DNA from: Anastatus disparis
Lineage: Eukaryota > Arthropoda > Insecta > Hymenoptera > Eupelmidae
DNA: 64,000 nt
Assembly (NCBI GenBank): GCA_017163975.1
Contig: JAFFSR010000282.1
Span: 670,501 to 734,500 of the forward strand
Direction of reading: 5' to 3'
Part shown: positions 54,842 to 64,000 of the stretch, piece by piece
How the letters are laid out: every line of letters starts with the position of its first letter
How positions within the stretch are numbered: position 1 is the first letter of the stretch
Program-made: the position numbers and the translations under genes
The notes under the pieces: generated by a model
Database searches by the model: none
Seen by the model: only the letters and a program-made list of their open reading frames with translations
What the model was told of the DNA's origin: nothing

Positions 54842-56195
54842 TTTACGTGAGTGCATCAATAGGATTTCGTGACAATGCATCCGCGTTAGTATTTAGTTTC
54901 CCCGGTTTATAACGGAACTTATAAGTGTAGTCAGTAAATTCCAACATCCATCGCATGAGTCGTTGTCCAGCTCAGCGGTTCATGGTCAGCTTGCAATATA
55001 AATTCCTTACCTAATAAATAAGATCGGAAATGATGCATGGCATACAAAGCAGCTAAACACTCCTTATCCGTGGTGCAATAATTTCGCTCGGCGGAGTTAA
55101 GCAATCGTGATAGTTATGCTACCGGGTGGTCGAATCCCTCTTTTTCTTGACTAAGCACCGCCCCTATTGCATAATCTGATGCATCGGTAGTTAGGGTAAA
55201 AGTCTTGTCAAAATCGGGAAAAATCAGTATTGGTGATTGTATCAGACAATCTTTTAAAGTCTGGAAACTATTCTCCTGCTCCCCACTCAAAAGATTGTTC
55301 CTTCTTTAATAGATTAGACAAAGGTCTAGCTGGTTTTGAAAAATCTTTTATAAAACGTTTGTAGTAGCCAGCCGATCCTAAAAACTTTCGAACATTCTTT
55401 GGTGTTTTAGGGGTAGGAAAGTTCTGCACTGTTTTTATCTTTCCTGGGTCTGGTTCTACACCTCGTTCGCTGATGATATGTCCTAGTGAGGTTACTTCCT
55501 TTCTTAAGAATTCAACCTTTTCGGGCTGCAATACGAGATGCGCTTCTCGAAGTCGGTTGAAAAACTTTCTAGTCTTTCGTTCATGATCATGTAGGTTCCG
55601 TAAATGAATTATGGTGTCATCCAAGTATACTAGCATTTCAATGTTTTGTAGTCCTAACAAAATCTTGTCGATTAAACGCTGAAACGTAGAGGGCGCCCCT
55701 TGAGGCCCTCCGGGAGTCTGGTGTACTGATTGTGTCCGTTAGGTGTTGTGAAAGCACTCTTTCATCGATCTGCCTCATGTAAAGATAGCTGCCGATACCC
55801 ATGCGCGAGATTGAACACTGAAAAATACACGGAATCTCCTAACTGGTCAAGGATGTCTGTAATATTTGGCAATGGATAAGCGTCCCCAATTGTCTTGTTG
55901 TTCAGGTTCCGGAAGTCAATGACCATGCGCCAACGAGGATTTCCATATTTATTTGGTTTCTTTGGTACAATTATTACAGGGTTGTTGGCCGGTGAGAAGG
56001 AAGGTTCAATGATTCCATCCTTAAGCTTTTTCTCTACCTCATCCTTGATTACTTGGTCTCCTGATCTCCTGGTAATAAAAACACATCATTGTAATTCATT
56101 AACAGGTCTTCGACGTGTTTTCTTTCTTCTTGATTCAAATGGTCCATACTTATTATGTCTAGTAATGTGCGAAACCTTTGATATTTATTGGTTAT
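54842..56195 (-). pseudogene. pol: Reverse transcriptase and RNase H of element 2, frame-broken
   Basis: The region is in frame with the protease ORF through a TAA at 56196-56198. Upstream sequence includes LNQEERKHVEDLL. RT motifs are WRMVIDFRNLNNK near 55925 and FNLAHGYRQLSL near 55800. A TGA at 55762-55764 and a frame change near 55700 come next, then the catalytic VYLDDTIIH at about 55630. The intact piece 55660-55268 ends in the connection domain (GSAGYYKRFIKDFSKPARPL). RNase H residues are visible as TTDASDYAIGAVL (about 55185) and the end NADALSRNPIDA (about 54865), with further stops between. Non-functional. Confidence 0.8.
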
Positions 56196-57010
56196 TTAAG
56201 TAGTTTCTTCTCCAGAGGAAGACTCCAAATAAAAATCAGGATTTACGTATTCAAAAGGTAATAAATCCCGAGGATTTATAGTTATAACTGTATCCACTTC
56301 CCCCGTGTTGATTGCCATGACCCTGCATACCCAATCGTTGTTAGCAACGATTCCTTCTCCTATCAAAACCGTTTCATTGTTGACATCAATTCGTGGCAAA
56401 TATTCTTCCTTTAAATTTGAGTGATTGAGTCTTATCTCTAAAATCTGTCTAGTTCTCTCTTTAAGATAATATTTTTGTGGACCTGTTTCGTTTTTATCTG
56501 ACTCCATCGGATAAGAGTTATCGTCTATGCTACTTGTCTCTTTCATAGTGACTAAAGAGTCTATACATGAGCTTCCTTGTGTCGCTTGGTCCGTATCTGC
56601 GTGATCACTCTCTTCCTTTTCTATAAAAGGTGTGGGATGCATCACATCTCCTGAAATCATAAGGGCGTGATTATAATGAAATATCACAGCTTCCTCTTGC
56701 TTCAGGTATCTTCGTCCTATTAGTCCATCCTGTTCTATTGGAAAATTACAGTTTACGATGTAAAATTTTACGGGTCGTTCCTTTAACGTAAGCCAAGTGG
56801 TCCCATAAGTCTTATTGCATTCGTCTGTGATACCCAGTTCGGTAGCCTCGTTGGGGTCATATAGTACCTCTCCATCTACTGCACTATATTTTATTAAATT
56901 TACAGCAGCACCGTTGTCAAACATAAAGGTCAACCAAGGATTTTTCCCTTCCGGAACATGTAGTCTTATTGCGGTGGGTTCATCGGATTCGGCATCACTG
57001 CTGACAATTC
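56196..57010 (-). pseudogene. pol: Protease region of element 2 with altered active site
   Basis: The frame overlaps the 3' end of gag and is -1 relative to it, as expected for programmed frameshifting. The active-site motif reads MFDNGAAVNLIK at about 56930, with Asn in place of the usual Thr or Ser after the catalytic Asp. The rest has FPIEQDGLIGRRYL, typical of the retropepsin flap-to-C-terminal region. It continues about 150 residues as a spacer to RT and stops at TAA 56196. The substitution would be expected to weaken activity. Confidence 0.75.
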
Positions 57011-58410
57011 CTTTATACGTAGCAATTCTTGCTGCAGACTTTTCAGTATCATGATTGGATTTTGGGTCTTGGGAATTGCCACCATCCGTGAATGGTTCTC
57101 CTGACTCTTCGTTTCTTGTCTTGGTGATGAGGCAATAGTGAGTCTGTTTTGGCTCGTCGTCTCGTAATTGCGACGAGCCGCATGCGAGTTTAAAGGATTA
57201 TATGGATTATTGTGAGCATTCTGTTCAGCAGAGTCTTGGCTTAAAGGTGTTTGGTTTTCGATGGTTGATGCTGTTGTTGGTTGATAATTGGTATTACGAT
57301 TGCCTTGATTGAAAGGTCGTCGATATCCACGATACTGGTTGTTAGTAAATCCAGTTTCATACTGTTGTGGTTGACTATATGGATTAAATAACCTCGGATC
57401 CTGTGCAAATGTTCGATTCTGCTGCGCCACGTAAGGTCGATTAACTTGGTAATCTAACGGTTGTTCATTATATCTTGCGTAATCTCTCCTAGCATAATCA
57501 CGGTTAAAACGAGGAGGCGGCCTACTGTCTTGCATGATTCTAAATGATCCGTTAGTTTGAACATTGTAATTGGTGCCTCTCGAATTATTTGGGTTCATTT
57601 GAGTTACATTGTCTAATTTTCTAGGTGGAGACTGTTGTACATAGCCGACGTCAAATGATTGTGTCATGGGTCTTGGGTGCCAATTGTTAACCGTTGATTC
57701 GAAGGATTCGCTGCTGAGAACTCAGTCTTCTCCCAGTTCTGTACTTGAGACTTTCCATGAAATTTATATCTAGTATCTGGAATAAGTTGTGCTTTCATTC
57801 GAGTTTCTACTCTTACTGCATCTTTGTAAGCTTCCTGTAAAGTAGAGGGGTTTCATCCGTCCACTTGAACAGCTATATCAGCAGACAGACCCCGAATGAA
57901 AATGTCTTTGGCCACCATTTCCAAAGGCTTAATGATATTAGTGAGATTTGCTGGGGTCAAATCCGGTGTTTTCTCTGCGAGAGCTGTTTTCGCTCCATTT
58001 AACAGAATGGTAAGCCTGTCATAGAATCTTCCTACCGTTTCTCCTTGTTTCATGCGTAAATCATTTATATTGGTCGTATAGTATGTGTAGTTTTTTCCTG
58101 GAGCGAAACGAGTCTTCAGATGGGTTATTAATTCATTCACTGTGTCAAAAGTGTACCCATAAGTACAATCACGGGCACTCCCTTGTAATTTACTTAGTAC
58201 TGCTTGTACATACTGGACCTCACAGTTCACAGGTACATATACCTTCCCATTTCTCACGTCCTGTATGAAGTCTTTTAAAGGCATGCTACTACCATTGAAG
58301 TTTCGTAGTCCTGTAAAGGCGCTATTAAGAGCGAAGCTGTTAGCCATAGCACTCAACATCTTTAATGATTCGTCAGCCGCAGTAGTGTTATTACCATCCG
58401 GAGGGCTCAT
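56966..58410 (-). pseudogene. gag: Gag of element 2, frame-broken
   Basis: ATG 58410 starts a capsid-like region (FTGLRNFNGSSMPLKDFIQ; VRNGKVYVPVN; RMKQGETVGRFYDRLTILLN) that stops at a TGA at 57853-57855, after which the same frame continues (LQEAYKDAVRVETRMKAQL). A frame change follows. The next piece (57667-56966) is Asn/Gln/Arg/Tyr-rich with RDYARRDYARYNEQ-type motifs, a nucleocapsid-like basic domain without CCHC zinc knuckles, as in many errantiviruses. No full-length Gag can be made. Confidence 0.8.
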
Positions 58411-59334
58411 CCTGATGTTTTAACTTAATCTTATCACTAGTTGTGCTGATATCAAAAACTACCCCCTATTAATTTCCCTCGTGATTGCTAACTAATGTTT
58501 GTAACTATTTACTTTCTTACTAACTGGTTAATTTGCAATTTCGTGCTTTTATTCTATCTTACTTGTAATATTGTGCTGCACAATACCTTTGTTCCCCACT
58601 ATTTTTCTCCAGCAGATGATTGCTTATGGTTCCAGTTAGCCTTTCTTTTTGGTTTATCTAAAACTACAGATATATGCTATGTACCCTTTATTTTCTTTTT
58701 TTTATTCTTTTTACTATTTATTATTATACATAACTGATACACTAACATCTGACATCAACCAGTTGTACAACTTACTCTAATCCTGATGACAATGCTACTG
58801 ATTTCACGTTTGATTTAAATTCTTTAATTTTCTTATATAAACCGAAATATTTCAAATCGTTCATGGTAAATAATTCAATTTAATGATACCATACAAAGTT
58901 TTGACAACTTGCTTAGTTATTAAAAATTTAAAAATTTGTGGTTTGCATCAATTATTTTCACTGTTTGAATTTAAAGCAAATGTAACCAATTCAATATGTT
59001 ACATTATCGTTAAAAAACTAATACTTTCAGAATTCATAACTTAAAATGTACATGCGTACATCACACACTTCTATCTTTTGAGACATTTACCTTCTTTAAT
59101 ATGATTTCACAAATTATTGTTTTGTAATAAAATTTTTAATACATATATATTTTATATTAATTCACAAAAAGAGAATCTGTCAATCGATTATTGATTAATA
59201 ATCACATAATATTGTAAAATTAGATAAATTATTTTCTGAATTATAATAAATAATTAAATTTCACAAATGCCGAAAATTATTATAATTTAATTAAAATGAA
59301 CATAAAAATCTCATTATTAAATTGAATTCCGCTT
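58411..59334. other. Region upstream of element 2 gag; expected place of 5' LTR
   Basis: No ORF supported (the 58495-58737 plus ORF is hydrophobic and low-complexity). The sequence does not match the 3' LTR at 46648-47839. I see no TG/CA-bounded LTR or clear primer-binding site. Confidence 0.5.
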
Positions 59335-59375
59335 CCTCCTCTTACTTAAAAATTTGTCGTCCTCAAGACAAAGAA
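59335..59375 (-). repeat. Polypurine-tract-like relic related to the element 2 LTR junction
   Basis: On the minus strand this reads gaggacgacaaatttttaag followed by a purine run (agaggaggaag). The element 2 junction at about 47840-47870 reads gaggacgacaatttttctaa and agcaagggaggg. The match suggests a remnant 3' end of a related element, with the LTR expected just to its left. Confidence 0.55.
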
Positions 59376-60151
59376 AATAGCGTGTAACTATCTGGATTAT
59401 ATGCATATGCAAAAAGAGATAGTATTGTTGTGTTGGTTATAGTTTAAAATAATTTGAAAATTTTTAAAATAATTCCTAGAAATTCATTTATGAATGGCTA
59501 ATAAATAGAAAATTTCGTGTTTTGAAATTATTTGACAGTTTTTTGTTTATTTTAAATTCTTTTTTGATTTACAGTAAAATATTTTATTAACAAAAATATA
59601 ATAAGAAAAACTATAAGGAAGAAAAATAGCTAGTGAATTGAAAACAATGTATAAGTTATTAAGTATAAAGATTTATTATGTTATTTATTAAAATAAAAAA
59701 AAATAATTTAGAATGGCTCTATTGAAATAATTATGTAGATACTCTGAAAAATTTACCATTAACTTGAATAATAGCAAGTAAACATTCACTAAAAGTTAAA
59801 GACATTTATGTGAAAATATGAAATATTTGTTAAATCCAAAGTAATACTTCTTTACTCCAAATTATATAATATTAATGAAATTTTTAACTTGTAATATCAA
59901 ACAAATATTTATTTTATTCGAGCAATTTCAGTTTCACAACAATAAATAAAAATAATAAATTATTAAAATGTAGAAATTATTCTTTGAACCAAAAAAATAT
60001 TTTGTTGATTCAAATCGAAAAAATTTTGAATAGAATAATTAATTTTTACAGTCAAGTAAATATTTCATAAATTTGAATAAATATGGTTTAATGAACTAAA
60101 AACATTTATATAATAAGTGTATAAAATATCTGTTAAAAACAAAGAAACAAT
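59376..60151. other. AT-rich stretch, no gene
   Basis: Nothing coding or structured recognised. Confidence 0.6.
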
Positions 60152-60874
60152 ATCCCATATGAAAATAATTTTTATGAGAAATGGTGAATAACTGTTAATA
60201 ATTGTAATAAACTACCGCAATTGAGACATTAATAAGAATTAATAACAGTAAAAAACAGTTAATAACAATTAATAATAGTTAATAATAGTTATGAACGCTG
60301 AATAACAATTATTAACTGAAAGTCATGATTATTAATAATTATTTATAGTTATTCACATAAATTCACATTAATACACATTTATACATTTATTAACAGTTAC
60401 TCATATTTTCCAAAATTTTAGAACTGGTGAATAATTTATTATTATTTATACTCATTTATAATTATTTATATTTATTTACAATTAGTTACAGTGAATTATA
60501 GTTATTAACACTTTCTTGCAAATATTTACAGTTTTTCACATTTACAAAATTTTTCGCCTATATATAAAAAAAACGATTATACGTGTGAAAATTTTTGAAA
60601 GTGTGAAAAAGTGTTAATAACTGTTAATAAATGTGAATAAATGTGAAAAATTACGAATATTTGTAAATAACTATAAATAACAGTAAATTATTATTATTTA
60701 CAGTTCATTATGATTATCTATTCGTAACAATTATTAACTGTTATCAACTGTTATTTACTGTTATGAATTTCTCAATTGCGGTAGTTTATTATAGTTATTA
60801 ACAGTTATTCACATTTTTTCACATTTTTACACAGTTATTAATAGTTATTCGCAGAAACTATTTCCATATGGGAT
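60152..60874. mobile_element. ATCCCATATGG palindromic element, 723 bp
   Basis: Left end atcccatatgaaaataattt, right end actatttccatatgggat. Both arms contain ctaccgcaattgaga or its complement, then runs of attaacagtt and gttattaaca words (about 10-bp period). The centre holds a tttttcgcctatatataaa block also seen in the copy at 61639-63085. Confidence 0.88.
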
Positions 60875-61638
60875 GTAATAAAAATTGTGTTTATATTTGA
60901 GTGGCTAGTTTTAGCCATCATTAACATAAATTTATAAAATTTTTTTGCATATATTAATATTGTGCCAGAATTTATAAATAATTTCGAAATATTGTGAAAT
61001 TAACAATTAATATTAAATAATTATGAATAATAAGGGTGTATGATATAGACATTGTAAGTTAATGTTTACGAACTTTCAAATTATTTGATTTTACGAAACA
61101 GAAACAACAGAAATAATTGGGCTGATAAGATTTTTTTTGTAAAAATAATCTAGCTTAATTTATTTCTAACACCGAAATTTCTTAATAATTAGAATTTTCT
61201 TAAAATAACAAAAAAAAACTAAAATCACTTTTTATAAATTCTTTCAGACATTTGAATTTGTCAAATCTATGGAGAAAATTACATAAAATAATAAGATTTA
61301 TTAAGGTTGACTGCATGTTAATAATCAAATAGATTTTAATAATAATTGCTAGTAATAAGATTAAGACTTATCAGAAAATTTTGAAAAATATACGATGTAT
61401 TTTTATATGATTGAAAATATGCTTTTATTTAAAAATATATTTTTATTTATTATATTTTTTATGAAATAAATTACTTTTTGCTGAACTTTTATTTTAATTG
61501 CTTTGCATGGTACTCTAGTAGATTTAAATTAACATTTAACTTTCATAAAAATTTTGAATGTCTTTTTTATTACGATGTGAAAAAAGGAAAGAGAGAGGAA
61601 AACTTTTATGCAAAAACTTGTAATTTTATTTTTAAATA
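60875..61638. other. AT-rich stretch, no gene
   Basis: Nothing coding or structured recognised. Confidence 0.6.
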
Positions 61639-63085
61639 ATCCCATATGGAAATAATTTATGTGAAAAATTGTGAATAATAGTAAATAATTGTAAATAACT
61701 GTTAAAAAATGTGGGAATTGAGACATAAATAATAGTTATTTACAGTTATTTACTGTTATTTATTATTAATTACTATTATTTACAGTTATTAACTGTTATT
61801 AACTGTTATTTACAGTTATTTACAATTATTTAGAATTATTTACAATTATTTACAGTTTTTTATGATTATTTACAATTATTTATAATTATTTACAGTCATT
61901 CATAATTATTTACAGTTATTTACATTTTCGAAAATTTTTGAATTAGTGAATAATTAAATGTTATTAATAATTATTTACAATTATTTATAGTTATTTACAG
62001 GTATTTACAGTTTTTTACAGTTATTTACAGTTATTTATAATTATTTACAATTATTTACAATTTTCCATAGTTTTTTACAATTATTTACAGTTATTCACAT
62101 TTTTAAAAATTTTCGCCTATATATTTTAAGTATTTTAATTTTATGTTAATTTATTTTGTTTTGTCTTATATATAGATTTAAGGTGTGAATGTATTTATTA
62201 GCGCGAATGATGGTTGAATGAATGCAGAAAGAATGAGTGATTCTGATTCTTTTTATTAATAGTTATGACATCTTCGGTATCAAGTTTTTATTCTTTGAAT
62301 TTTATTATTATATTATTTTTTTATTATTTATTGTTGCATTGTTTTGTCCAATTTTATTTTTATTTGATGTCATGACTATGCTTTATGCTTTATCTTTTAA
62401 ATTGTGTTATTTGATTTTAATTTGATTTTAATTTCATGACTGATAGATATTTAAGACTGTTTTCATTGTAATTTATGTTTTCATACTTTCTGCGTGTATT
62501 TAGAGTAGTCTGTGATATCGCTTTTACATAGTGACTTACTGATACAGTATTATATATTAATTTTAATATTTGACTGTGATATCTTATCATATTATGTGCA
62601 ATACTTTATACAGAATTATTATTTATTGCTTGATGTATTACATGCCTTTTTGTACTCTTTTACAAAATAAATTGATATCTATCTATCTATCTATCTATCT
62701 ATATAAAATTATTGAATAAATTTGTGAAGATTTTCGAAAATGTAAATAACTGCAAATAATTGTAAAAAACTATAAATAATCGTAAATAACTGTAAATAAT
62801 TGTAAAAAAAGTAAATAAATGTAAATAACTGTAAATAAATATAAATAACTGCAAATAAGTGTAAATAACAGTTAATAAGTGTAAATAACAGTTAATAACT
62901 GTAAATAAGTGTAAATAATAGTAAATAATTCTAAATAATTGTAAATAACTGTTATTTATGTCTCAATTCCCACATTTTTTAACATTTTTCTACAGTTATT
63001 TACGGTTATTTACATTTATTTACATTTATTTACAGTTATTAACAGTTATTTACAATTATATCCAAAAATTTTTTCCATATGGGAT
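61639..63085. mobile_element. ATCCCATATGG palindromic element, 1.45 kb, with internal insertion
   Basis: Left end atcccatatggaaataattt; right end ttttttccatatgggat. Arms pair through tgtgggaattgagacataaa and its complement, followed by long arrays of atttacagtt-type 10-bp words in opposite orientation. The palindrome is broken at its centre by about 575 bp of different sequence (62128-62702). Confidence 0.88.
62128..62702 (+). mobile_element. Insertion with (TCTA)n tail, LINE/SINE-like 3' end
   Basis: A non-repetitive 575-bp block lies between the arms of the palindromic element and ends in ttacaaaataaattgatatc followed by about six TCTA units, a tail form common at non-LTR retrotransposon 3' ends. 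The reading frames are short and I could not assign it to a family. Confidence 0.45.
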
Positions 63086-64000
63086 GATATCAACTTGTTT
63101 AAGAATATAAATATTAATTTATAAGGAATTTTCATTTGATGTTAGTTTAATCTTGAATAAAAAGAAATTAGTTGAAGTATTTGAGTGGTATTTTAATTTG
63201 CAATTTAATTTTTTTTATTAGATGAAACAAATGATATTTTGTTTGTAAATTGCGGTGAAAATGTAAAGAGTCTAAAATATTTATTAAGATGGCTCTAACT
63301 ATTTTTTTTTATTAGTGAAAATTGACAAACAAAAATGATTAATGAAAGTATTATGAAAATATAGACGATTTGGGTTTTGTAGCAATTTAGAATATAGTCA
63401 TAAATTCTTTTTATAATCCCAAAAATTCTGAAAAATCAAAAGAGAAAGAAAAATTTTTGTTCTCTTTTGAATAGCTTAATATATATTTTAATATTATTGT
63501 ATTAACTGGAAAATATGGAATAAAGTTGTATAATTACATTCTATACTGGTGTTTGTTGATTTCCTTATGAATTGTAAATTTAATTCACTGATTTAATAGA
63601 TTAATTTTTTTAGAAGTAAATTATTAGTTTGAGTGACTTTAATAAAATTTCTAATTTCGATTCCATAACTTGATGGCATAGAACATGATAAGTTTTTTTG
63701 TTGATTATAAGCTTATAGTACTATTAAAAGAATTCATGTCGAGTTAACCGTCATAAAAAAATTTTATTGTCATCAGGATCAAGAAATTCTAAGTTTAAAA
63801 TTTGTTATTTTATCCTTACCAATGTTTTATTACTAGCTTCAGGTCGAGGTTATAAACGAATGTTGTACAACTGCTTAATATTACTTCACTACCATTATAT
63901 ATTTTTAAGTTCACTATAATTATTAAATTAAAACTTATAGGTGTTTCTTGCTGAACTTTCAGACAAAAAATGATGTTCGCAATGATGCGCATCGCTTTCT
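63086..64000. other. AT-rich stretch, no gene
   Basis: Nothing coding or structured recognised to the end of the window. Confidence 0.6.

Larger units (their letters stand above)
46648..58410 (-). mobile_element. Element 2: errantivirus-like retroelement with env and extra post-env ORFs
   Basis: Minus-strand order: gag (58410-56966), protease, RT and RNase H (57010-54842), a long linker with AT-hook, pre-integrase domain and integrase (54806-51810), env (51715-50053), an RRM/zinc-finger ORF (49762-48878), a membrane-anchor ORF (48344-48012), then a 1.19-kb 3' LTR (46648-47839). Every gene carries stops or frameshifts. The 5' LTR matching the 3' LTR was not found at the right side, so the 5' end may be lost, rearranged or too diverged. 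Total seen length is about 11.8 kb. Confidence 0.85.

Noticed and set aside
58495..58737. 80-codon hydrophobic plus-strand ORF
   Set aside because: T-rich low-complexity translation without motif or context.

Overview
The window is AT-rich eukaryotic DNA, most likely from an insect. Evidence for this includes spliceosomal-type splice sites, errantivirus-like LTR retroelements with baculovirus-F-type envelope genes, a decayed OTU-Helitron, pogo-like and TTAA-target MITEs, and multicopy transposon proteins typical of arthropods. I see no confident single-copy host gene. The one candidate is the two-exon-like zinc-finger gene at 3804-5153. No rRNA, tRNA or CRISPR was recognised. The species cannot be fixed from the sequence; a parasitoid wasp or similar insect would fit but is not shown.

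Layout. 1-2431: a 2.4-kb palindrome whose arms carry mirrored copies of one transposon-type gene. 3804-5153: PHD-like zinc-finger gene with intron signals, followed by a MITE (5241-5666). 6883-11723: 5'-truncated errantivirus-like element 1 on the minus strand (integrase plus an open 650-codon env). 12298-14340: degenerate short tandem repeats. 14423-28552: LTR element 3 on the minus strand, 14.13 kb, with matching 335-bp LTRs and an ATAT target duplication. It holds gag, protease-RT-RNase H, a linker with an OTU cysteine-protease domain, and integrase, but no env, and carries an array of about 163-bp repeats in its leader. 28553-33615: satellites, a 2.0-kb palindrome and three small foldback elements. 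34027-38463: OTU-Rep-helicase Helitron on the plus strand, heavily broken, followed by a 1.9-kb nested minisatellite. 41595-46625: G-rich array, pogo-like MITE, and a decayed transposase-like gene split by a foldback element. 46648-58410: errantivirus-like element 2 on the minus strand with a 1.19-kb 3' LTR, gag, pol, env and, unusually, two further ORFs between env and the LTR, one of them an RRM plus zinc-finger protein. 59335-63085: a polypurine-like relic and two palindromic elements built of 10-bp repeats.

How the parts relate. All three LTR elements lie on the minus strand and share a poorly known pre-integrase domain. Elements 1 and 2 have good 3' splice sites just upstream of env, and element 2 has another upstream of the RRM gene, which fits expression from spliced subgenomic mRNAs. 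OTU domains occur in two unrelated elements here, the Ty3/gypsy-type element 3 and the Helitron. Nearly every coding region carries premature stops or frameshifts, so the window is mainly an archive of mobile elements. The unusual gene content (OTU in Pol, RRM after env) is the part worth following.
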